From Petasospora fabianii (taxonomy: Eukaryota > Ascomycota > Saccharomycetes > Phaffomycetales > Wickerhamomycetaceae), in NCBI GenBank assembly GCA_022641835.1, contig CP048717.1:496001-560000 (forward strand): a DNA stretch of 64,000 nt, written 5' to 3'. Of the stretch, positions 57,636-64,000 are shown piece after piece (position 1 is the first letter of the stretch; each line of letters begins with the position of its first letter). A program made the translations under genes and the position numbers. The notes under the pieces were generated by a model that worked only from the letters and a program-made list of their open reading frames with translations, had not been told where the DNA came from and ran no database searches.

Positions 57636-60200
57636 ATGTCAGGTCGAAATCGTGGCAGAGCCGATGGTAAGGCAAACAGCAATTCCGACGGTAAATCCAA
57701 AAAGAAAGGTCCCAAATTATCTCAAGCCATAGATATTGGAGGTAAGACTATCACTGTCACAGGGTCCAATTTTGCCCCATTGAAGAACCAGAGAGTCTTT
57801 GGAGCCCCACACTCTGCACCTGCTCCCTCCCCGGGTGTTTCATCATCAATGAAGGCGCCACCCCCACCTCCGCGCGTAGTCCCAGCTGGCCTATCAAGAA
57901 AGAGAAACCGTGATGATGACTCCGATGGTTCCCCACAATTCAAGAGGGCAACACCAGCATCTTCACGAGGTAGTGCTTCGCAAGGTGGTCCACCAGGAAG
58001 AAGACCCTCCATGTCCAGCCAAAGAACCCCATTGCCACCAAGGGATCTAAGTTCCTTGAGGGGCGGTAAGGGAGGAAGAGGCGGTATGAGCAGTTCAGAG
58101 AGAGGAAGACGAGGGGGCGCAAGAGGTGGTGCTAGAGGAGGATTTGAGGGCCCCAATAGGGGCGGTAGAGGCGGTATGACCAGAGGTGGTCCTTCAAGAG
58201 GCGGGATGAGAGGGGGTAAGAGAGGAGGCACCACTGATACCTTCGTCTATCCTCAGTTTCCAGGTATGCGCGGTCACACTCAAGGGCACAAGCCATTCAA
58301 TCCACAGCTCAGTGAATTGCGTGCAGAATTAGCTTTTAAGCGCCAGCTATCAGCTGGTCCAGAGATTCTCAAAGTTAGTGACAAGGCTACAACTGCCGTT
58401 TACATCTTGAACATGGGCCCTGATGTCACCGAGGATGTCATCAAATCATGGATCGTGGACTACGATGAAGATCAGAAGCAAAAGCGTGCCTTCAAAGCAG
58501 CCACCACTAACGCCATTACCGGCGTCTTTCGCAAGTCGGACAAGTCTGAAACAGCTGGCCAGGCTGAGAGTTCGGAACCCATAGAGACGAATGATAATGA
58601 ACATGAAAATCTCGAAGCAGGACCTGGCGCTCAGACAGATGATGAGAATGATAACGATGAAGCTATGAATGATGCTGATGATAATGATGATGAAAATAAT
58701 GACAACATGACTGAAGAAGAGAAGGCGAAGAAGCTTGCTAAGAAGGAAAGTCGAGCCAAGAAGAGAAGATTGGCTAAGAAAGCTCGTCTGACAAAAGCTA
58801 CATTCCAGCAGAAGAAGCTATCTGCAAAGGCAAGAAACTTGGTTAACACCATCCAGACCATTAAGTTTGACACGCAGAAGAGCAACGGTAAGTCCCGTGG
58901 TAACGCTTACGTGGAATTTCGTACATCTATCGATGCGATCCTATTCAGAGTCATTGTGGAGAAAGTTAACTTAAAGAACAAGGAAAACGGTGCTTCAACC
59001 AAGTACGTCACAAAGTTTGCTGAGGTGTCGAAGGATCCATTCAAGTTAGTCAAGGCCCCTGATCTGGTTAAGATTGAACTGAAGATGGACGGTGAAGGTG
59101 TAAGGGACCAACCAGCTGCTGCTTCTGCTGGGCTCCCTGCTAACATTGATCAGCCTGTGTCAGCTCTACCAGGTGCTCATCGTGTTCCTTCAGAGAGTAT
59201 CAAGTTTCCGCCAGGTGCTCCTGAAGCTCGTGGCTTTCATCCAAGAAACCAGGATGCACCACCTCGTGTCGAAATGCTCCGCCAACAACCTGTGGGTACC
59301 ATCAGAATGCCACCCGGTGCTCCAGAGCTCAATGGCGTTCCACCTCACCCTCAGTTCCCTCCCGGGAAACAACCCATTGGTCAGCCGGCCCCTTCATCAG
59401 CATCAAGGAGCCCAACTAGTACATCATCTCTGGCCAGCACTCCACATGACGCTCGTCCATTGTCTGGAACAAGGCCTCCTCCACCAGAAACCCCACAGGA
59501 CTCACGAGAAGGCGCACCACAGGGTCCATCACAAATTTCATTCCATGTCCCTTCACAAACCCCACCACTGGCCCCACCACAGAGCTTGCCACGTGGACCA
59601 CCTCTAGTGCCTGGTCTTACAAGAAGATCTGTTCTGCGACAGGCTCCACCGGGCAGCAGTGGTAGCACGCCATTTCACCGTCAGCAGGATCCCCCTCCCC
59701 CACAACAGAGATACACGGGTGTTGGTCCAACCCTTGGTGGTGCTCGTCCCCCATTGGGTTCACCATTAGCAACACCCCATGGTCCAATTCAAGGACATAC
59801 ACGCGGTCTGCAACAGGGCCCACCACAGGGTCCACCACCAGGTGGTCTTCGTCCTCCACAAGGATATAACCAGGGTCCACCTTCGAGATATTACCATGGC
59901 CCTCCAAGCGGATATCGTGGTCCTCCACCTCCACAACAGGGTGGCTACCAACAAGGTCCACCTCCTCCGCCTTCCCAACAAGTTGGCTACAAAAACGGTG
60001 CCCCTCCACCACCAGGTTATCACCAAGGTCAACCACAAGGTCCCCCACAAAGTTACAATCATGGACCACCACCGAGCCGTCCACCACAGGGATATCCACA
60101 GCCCGGTCCTCCTCGAGGCCCTCCACGAGGTGGTCCTTCACAGGGCTGGCAGCAGAACCGTGGTCCGCCACCTCCAGGAGTGGGACAATACCGCTACTAA
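57636..60200 (+). CDS. Unrecognised RGG-rich, RRM-like, Pro/Gln/Gly-rich RNA-binding protein
   Basis: An 854-residue protein I cannot name. Order: a conserved-looking N-terminus (residues 26-56), a Pro/Ser region, an RGG/GGRGG box (about 141-198), then an RRM-like fold split by an insertion. An RNP2-like strand AVYILNM (254-260) is followed by an acidic, Asn/Asp-rich run (about 312-360) and a Lys/Arg-rich helix (361-400), and only then the RNP1-like RGNAYVEF (421-428) and DAILFRVIVEKV. The C-terminal 370 residues are low complexity, with PPGAP units and then GPPPP, QGGYQQGPP and YHGPPSGY repeats. This combination suggests an RNA-binding protein able to join condensates or RNP granules; that is inference. 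The start is ATG 57636. Confidence 0.8.
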   Translation: MSGRNRGRADGKANSNSDGKSKKKGPKLSQAIDIGGKTITVTGSNFAPLKNQRVFGAPHSAPAPSPGVSSSMKAPPPPPRVVPAGLSRKRNRDDDSDGSPQFKRATPASSRGSASQGGPPGRRPSMSSQRTPLPPRDLSSLRGGKGGRGGMSSSERGRRGGARGGARGGFEGPNRGGRGGMTRGGPSRGGMRGGKRGGTTDTFVYPQFPGMRGHTQGHKPFNPQLSELRAELAFKRQLSAGPEILKVSDKATTAVYILNMGPDVTEDVIKSWIVDYDEDQKQKRAFKAATTNAITGVFRKSDKSETAGQAESSEPIETNDNEHENLEAGPGAQTDDENDNDEAMNDADDNDDENNDNMTEEEKAKKLAKKESRAKKRRLAKKARLTKATFQQKKLSAKARNLVNTIQTIKFDTQKSNGKSRGNAYVEFRTSIDAILFRVIVEKVNLKNKENGASTKYVTKFAEVSKDPFKLVKAPDLVKIELKMDGEGVRDQPAAASAGLPANIDQPVSALPGAHRVPSESIKFPPGAPEARGFHPRNQDAPPRVEMLRQQPVGTIRMPPGAPELNGVPPHPQFPPGKQPIGQPAPSSASRSPTSTSSLASTPHDARPLSGTRPPPPETPQDSREGAPQGPSQISFHVPSQTPPLAPPQSLPRGPPLVPGLTRRSVLRQAPPGSSGSTPFHRQQDPPPPQQRYTGVGPTLGGARPPLGSPLATPHGPIQGHTRGLQQGPPQGPPPGGLRPPQGYNQGPPSRYYHGPPSGYRGPPPPQQGGYQQGPPPPPSQQVGYKNGAPPPPGYHQGQPQGPPQSYNHGPPPSRPPQGYPQPGPPRGPPRGGPSQGWQQNRGPPPPGVGQYRY

Positions 60201-60293
60201 TGTGACAAATTTTGCTACGACAATTGGCTTTAATTCCATTTATGACATGACATGTACTCTTAACTCGTGTATATCGTGTAGATACATCAAGCC

Positions 60294-61175
60294 TTATGCG
60301 AAGCCGTTCCACTCCTCCTCGGAGTCACTCTCCTCGTCATCTTCATCCTCACCCTCATCGTCCTCGTCTCCACTTTCAGTAAAGGTCTTTTTGCTCTCCT
60401 CTTCAACGATACCCCACTTCTTCAATCTCTCGTCAGCTAATAAATCTGTTTTGATCTTCTCTCTCAGTGTCTTTAAAAGGGCTTCTTTGCTCAGAGTGAC
60501 AAACGGCTGTATGAGCTCATCCAATGGAGTTCTATCCACAATCTCTGATCTCTTCTCCTCATCCTCTTCATCTTCTTCATCTTCTTGGATCTCCTCAAAC
60601 ATCATTCTTTCCAGCTCATCCGCATATATATCAATCAAGTGGAATGGGATCCCCGTAGAAACCTTGGCGTCGCCACTCAGAGGACACTTCTTCAAAGCCT
60701 CCACGAATCCTTGCAATAGCGTCTCATTCCATTCCTCTTCTCTGAGTCTTTTCAGCTGGAAGAACACAACTCTTCTCACAAGAAGCAAGAACTTGTCAAG
60801 TCTGTGATGATCAATAGCCATCCATTCCCTGGCCATAACAATCCAGAATGCAAGACAGAACTTTGAAAAGTTCTGCGATGGGATGGACAAGTAGAGCTCA
60901 CCTAAATCCGCAGCTAGACGTTGCTGTGGACGTGGACGATCACAGAACCACATGGAGTAGAAAAGACCTTTCCATAGTTTCTCGTTCTCAAGGAGAGGCA
61001 ATTCCACTGGACGACTGAGAAATTTCTTGAGTGATGCGAGAGCAGCAGTACGGGTAGGACGATCTGATGGTGATGTTAGTATACGGCGGCCATGTGTGAG
61101 GAGATGACGGGTAGATGTAGACATACCGTTGGCAGCGAGCTTCTTCACGAAGGCAGATGTCTGAATGTTTGACAT
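60294..61175 (-). CDS. RRP1: rRNA-processing protein Rrp1, two exons
   Basis: A 272-residue nucleolar protein of the 66S pre-ribosome required for 27S to 25S rRNA processing. Exon 1 is 61127-61175 (16 codons plus one base), exon 2 is 60294-61063. Splicing out 63 bp joins FVKKLAAN to DRPTRTAALASLKKFL, which then matches S. cerevisiae Rrp1 ([24 protein letters not shown]). The core LWKGLFYSMWFCDRPRPQQRLAADLGELY is diagnostic. The protein ends in an acidic Asp/Glu/Ser tail. The intron is in frame and free of stops, so the unspliced frame would read through as 293 residues with 21 extra. RRP1 is divergent from RAI1. Confidence 0.95.
   Translation of the reverse strand: MSNIQTSAFVKKLAANGMSTSTRHLLTHGRRILTSPSDRPTRTAALASLKKFLSRPVELPLLENEKLWKGLFYSMWFCDRPRPQQRLAADLGELYLSIPSQNFSKFCLAFWIVMAREWMAIDHHRLDKFLLLVRRVVFFQLKRLREEEWNETLLQGFVEALKKCPLSGDAKVSTGIPFHLIDIYADELERMMFEEIQEDEEDEEDEEKRSEIVDRTPLDELIQPFVTLSKEALLKTLREKIKTDLLADERLKKWGIVEEESKKTFTESGDEDDEGEDEDDEESDSEEEWNGFA
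61064..61126 (-). other. RRP1: In-frame intron of RRP1 (63 bp)
   Basis: GTATGT at the 5' end, a perfect TACTAAC and a CATCAG 3' end. Length is a multiple of three with no stop. Confidence 0.93.
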
Positions 61176-61256
61176 GGTGGGCGTTGCTTTGACAAAGAGA
61201 GACAGTGAATAAATAACAGATCAGAGAGAGAGAGAGATGTACGTCTCAGCTCCACA

Positions 61257-61277
61257 CCAAAATTTTTTTGAGGAGAG
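61257..61277. promoter_or_regulatory. RRPE-like element between RRP1 and RAI1
   Basis: CCAAAATTTTTTTGAGGAGAG, differing little from the ALB1 element at 32101-32121. Both divergent genes are in ribosomal RNA maturation. Confidence 0.45.
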
Positions 61278-61397
61278 GCCGATGGCAGTGGTTCGCGCAC
61301 GCTCGAAAATACTTTTGGTTTCTTAATGGAAAGATAACTTAAGCTTAAACAACAACTGGAAAATGCCAGTTAGCTCTGGATTGCTTTTCTTTCAACC

Positions 61398-62597
61398 ATG
61401 AATAACGCCAAGTTCCTCCCTCTCGATAAACGTGCGGATACAACGGCGCTGCGACAGCCGAAGGAGCTTTGCTCGTTCTCACGTACGTTCGATGGCGAGT
61501 ACGCCAATGACGACTCGTCTCTCTCATACTTCTTCCTCCCAGACTCAGATGTCGACACAAACATCGATCTCAGTGCTGGTTTCAAGCATTTCAAGAAGTT
61601 CGATGAAGACAGAGATGGAGAGTTTGACGGACTGCTCAATTCTATCAAGAATTACGAAGAAAAGAACGAGACAACAGTAAAGGCTGAAATCATCACATGG
61701 AGAGGCATCATGACCAAGCTTCTCACGCTTCCTTACAACCAGAAAGATCCTATCGATCTGAATCTTGTGTATTTCGATGGACACATATTCATTCAGCAGG
61801 ACCCAAAGGCCAAGAAAGCTGCAGCACAACAGCAGAAAACGGACGCATACGGAGAGAAACTTCAGTACTCTGGCTACAAGTTCGAAAGCGTCGCCACAGT
61901 TCCAAAGCCATTGGCTCAGGCCTCGAGAAATATGATTGAGAAAAGACATAAGAAGGTTGTTAACAACGTGGAGCAGTATTGTTCTGTTGTAAGAACCGGT
62001 GTCGGCTCTCATAAGATCGTTATTGGAGGGGAAGTTGACTGCGTGTGGGACTACAAACCAACAGACACCAACCCATTGCCGCACTATGTAGAATTGAAGA
62101 CATCGAAACAGATCAGTGAGCCGGGCCAGTCGGTGACTTTTGAGAAGAAGCTTTTCAAAACCTGGGCCCAGTGTTTCCTTCTGGGTATCACTAAGGTGAT
62201 CTACGGATTCCGTGATGATAACTTGATATTGAGGTCTGTGGAGGAGTACAAGACAGACGAGATTCCGGTTCTGCTAAAATCCAACCCTGTGAATACAAAT
62301 CCAAAAAAGCTCAACTGTGTGGATGCCTTGAAATGGTATGGAGCTGTTGTTGATTGGATTGTCAAGGAAGTTCCACAGGATGAAACTAAAGCTTGGAGAC
62401 TCAGTTATGAACCTACCCAGAAGACGCTATCGCTCCACGAGCTTAGTGTTGATGTTGCCTCGGAGGTTTTGAATGGTGGTGTTATCACGCAGGATTTCAA
62501 AGATTGGCGAGCACAGAGAAAGGATTTTAAGAAATCGAAGAAAGATAAGAAAGAAAAGAAAGAGAAGAAGGAGAAGAAGGAGAAGGCAGATTCGTAA
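61398..62597 (+). CDS. RAI1: Decapping nuclease / RNA 5' pyrophosphohydrolase Rai1
   Basis: A 399-residue DXO/Dom3Z-family nuclease that removes unfinished or NAD caps and stabilises the nuclear exonuclease Rat1 in 5.8S rRNA processing and Pol II termination. Matching landmarks are TTALRQPKELCSFSRTFDGEY, RGIMTKLL, SVVRTGVGSHKIVIGGEVDC with the metal-binding Glu and Asp, YVELKTSKQ with the ExK motif, and LFKTWAQCFLLGITKVIYGF. The C-terminus is a Lys/Glu-rich run (KKDKKEKKEKKEKK) likely for nuclear retention. ATG at 61398 fits the family start. The gene shares its promoter with RRP1. Confidence 0.96.
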   Translation: MNNAKFLPLDKRADTTALRQPKELCSFSRTFDGEYANDDSSLSYFFLPDSDVDTNIDLSAGFKHFKKFDEDRDGEFDGLLNSIKNYEEKNETTVKAEIITWRGIMTKLLTLPYNQKDPIDLNLVYFDGHIFIQQDPKAKKAAAQQQKTDAYGEKLQYSGYKFESVATVPKPLAQASRNMIEKRHKKVVNNVEQYCSVVRTGVGSHKIVIGGEVDCVWDYKPTDTNPLPHYVELKTSKQISEPGQSVTFEKKLFKTWAQCFLLGITKVIYGFRDDNLILRSVEEYKTDEIPVLLKSNPVNTNPKKLNCVDALKWYGAVVDWIVKEVPQDETKAWRLSYEPTQKTLSLHELSVDVASEVLNGGVITQDFKDWRAQRKDFKKSKKDKKEKKEKKEKKEKADS

Positions 62598-62785
62598 TTG
62601 GCCACGATCCGGCAAACATTTTAATGATCACGTTTTCCTCCTTTAATAGCATTGGTGTACCAGTAGTATAGAGGTCTCAGAAACCTCAGGTGCTAGCACA
62701 CATACGGATCTACGAGGTACAGTTATATAGATAGTTCATTCTACGTTTCGTTGTGCTTTGGTGTTCTAATAAGTTCGTTAATCGT

Positions 62786-63451
62786 TCAGTATGGAGAGAA
62801 TCTATGTTGGTGGACCTTCTTCTTCTCACTCATCGGCTTTCCCGAGCCGACAACCCCCACTTTCGATCCAATGGCATCACTAGTGCTGAACATGGACTTG
62901 TCTTTCTTTACCTTCTTTCCCTTTTTATTGAAGTTCTGCCAACTCTGAGCGCTCTTGTTCAAAGCCTGTTCATACTTGTCATCCTTTGGCTTAGTTGTCG
63001 CCTTCTGTTGCTGTTTCTTATATTTATTAAGGGTGTCTTTTGGTCTTTCCTTGTGAACCTCCTCAATAGCGTATGATTCAGTGATGGACGAATCAATGAA
63101 CGTAATGGTAACGGTCTTGCGGTTTCCTGAAACACTGATAACGCGGGCTTCTTTGATCTGCTTTTCGAGCTTTGTGCGAGCCCATACTGTTTGGCCCGCT
63201 GTGAATGGTGGCACCGAAGCTTCTGCCGGAGGTGTTACACTCTCTGTGTGTAGCAACGGTTTTTCTAGAGCTGGCTGCTCCGGTATGGATGTCTCTTGCT
63301 TTTCTTTAGTCTTATCATCATCCTGTCCGAGAAGAGCTATGAGATCTAAGAGCTCGGCTTTGAGAGCCAAAAGCTCCTCATTTTGGGGATCATTCGTGAG
63401 AGTCTCTTCAATTTCAGCAAGCTGTTCCTTGTACTCTTCAAGTTCACTCAT
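62786..63451 (-). CDS. SPF30: Tudor-domain splicing factor Spf30 (SMNDC1)
   Basis: A 221-residue protein of the Spf30/SMNDC1 family that acts at U2 snRNP/tri-snRNP recruitment. It starts MSELEEYKEQLAEIEETLTN, the coiled-coil N-terminus (1-37) typical of the family. A Tudor domain follows (about 83-140: FTAGQTVWARTKLEKQIKEARV, VTITFIDSSITESYAIEEV), then a basic region ending SKVGVVGSGKPMSE. The frame remains open further upstream to 63628, but without homology. Absent from S. cerevisiae, present in Schizosaccharomyces pombe and many other yeasts. It is divergent from SNP1, another splicing gene. Confidence 0.9.
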   Translation of the reverse strand: MSELEEYKEQLAEIEETLTNDPQNEELLALKAELLDLIALLGQDDDKTKEKQETSIPEQPALEKPLLHTESVTPPAEASVPPFTAGQTVWARTKLEKQIKEARVISVSGNRKTVTITFIDSSITESYAIEEVHKERPKDTLNKYKKQQQKATTKPKDDKYEQALNKSAQSWQNFNKKGKKVKKDKSMFSTSDAIGSKVGVVGSGKPMSEKKKVHQHRFSPY

Positions 63452-63678
63452 ATTAATGGTTAGCAGAGGCAAGATCTGTAGCTTTAGTTTTCTCCAGGTT
63501 CTGCCTAGTCGAATTTTTGTAAGTGGCGGTGTGCCCCGTACCGCTGTCATTGTTTTGCGGGTCAATAAAGACAAGAGAAGTCTCCTCGGAGCGTAAGCTG
63601 ACTTGTACAGATGTCTCCCAAACAACAAAGTTCCTCCCGCAGATAATTGTCTTTCCCGACTACAATCACCAGTCAGAG

Positions 63679-64000
63679 ATGGTAAGTCTTCCTTATATGA
63701 CTATATGACTCGCTCTGTCACCAGGAGCACTACTAACATCGTCGCTACAGACCGATACATCCAAGTTTAGAGCAGATGTGCTCAAGCTCTTTGAGCCCCG
63801 GCCACCACTTGAGTACCTCGAACCAATAGATATCGAACCATCTAAACGCAAAACAACAGATATATCTGGTATTGGGTCCTTTCTCACCAAGCTCGAAGAT
63901 TATACTAAAGAAGAGTACCCAAAGATCGAGCATGAAGAAACGGCACAGATGAAAGAACAACGACTAAAGCGTGAGAAGAAACAACAAAACAAGGAAAAGA
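63679..64000 (+). CDS. SNP1: U1 snRNP 70K protein Snp1, 5' part only
   Basis: The 5' end of the U1-70K gene; it runs off the right end of the window. Exon 1 is only the ATG (63679-63681); after a 69-bp intron, exon 2 starts at 63751 and is open to the end. The reading is M-TDTSKFRADVLKLFEPRPPLEY and on through TTDISGIGSFLTKLEDYTKE. This matches the U1-70K N-terminus (LFKPRPPLSY in S. cerevisiae, ITGVANLL), which contacts U1-C and the Sm ring. The RRM lies beyond the window. The start was chosen because the splice consensus directly follows the ATG and joins to the conserved frame. Confidence 0.92.
63682..63750 (+). other. SNP1: Intron of SNP1 (69 bp), immediately after the start codon
   Basis: GTAAGT, TACTAAC at 63731-63737 and a 3' end GCTACAG. 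Confidence 0.93.

Noticed and set aside
1-64000. Reassigned CTG codon
   Set aside because: CTG falls at Leu/Ile positions in Rli1, so the standard code fits.
1-64000. Transposons, LTRs, virus-like elements or CRISPR arrays
   Set aside because: No reverse transcriptase, integrase, transposase or capsid-like frame, no terminal repeats and no spaced repeats were seen in any gap.

Overview
This window is chromosomal DNA of a budding yeast (Saccharomycotina). It is gene-dense, intergenic distances are short, and the genes are clear orthologues of well-known yeast genes. The few introns are short and start GTATGT, GTAAGT or GTACGT, with a TACTAAC-type branch site close to the 3' AG. CTG appears to mean leucine: in the very conserved Rli1 protein, CTG codons fall at positions that are Leu or Ile in relatives. 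This argues against the CUG-Ser and CUG-Ala yeasts. An alternative oxidase, an SPF30 orthologue and more introns than Saccharomyces cerevisiae (two in SSS1, one each in RRP1, PRS4 and SNP1) suggest a lineage outside the Saccharomyces group, possibly of the Pichiaceae or Phaffomycetaceae kind. The species cannot be fixed from the sequence alone.

Layout. 0-8 kb: an RTA1/RSB1-type lipid exporter, the zinc transporter ZRT2, a keto-amide reductase-type aldo-keto reductase and the alternative oxidase. 8-18 kb: PRS4 (spliced), a PIR cell-wall protein, PAB1 and RLI1. 18-28 kb: KEX1, an unknown membrane protein, a small mitochondrial-type protein, a signal-less gamma-glutamyltransferase and a tandem pair of MCH-type monocarboxylate transporter homologues. 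28-34 kb: tRNA-Lys(UUU), a GPI-anchored yapsin-like protein whose catalytic motifs are degenerate, ALB1, RPE1 and tRNA-Tyr(GUA). 34-49 kb: UBP9/13, GCG1, the giant bridge-like lipid-transfer protein CSF1 and a PQ-loop transporter. 49-64 kb: an unrecognised mitochondrial-type protein, RAD4, SPT2, SSS1 (three exons), an unrecognised RGG/RRM/proline-rich RNA-binding protein, RRP1 (in-frame intron), RAI1, SPF30 and the 5' end of SNP1.

There is no operon-like logic, but some neighbours are related. RRP1 and RAI1 (both rRNA maturation) share a divergent promoter holding an RRPE-like element that also lies in front of ALB1. SPF30 and SNP1 (both splicing factors) share a divergent promoter. Cell-wall and secretory genes (PIR, KEX1, yapsin-like) and transporters are scattered. 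I found no transposon, LTR, virus-like element or CRISPR array. The least ordinary content is the RGG/split-RRM protein, the degenerate yapsin, the long GGF-repeat acidic tail of Rad4, the hidden introns and a near-perfect 29-bp palindrome in the RAD4 promoter.
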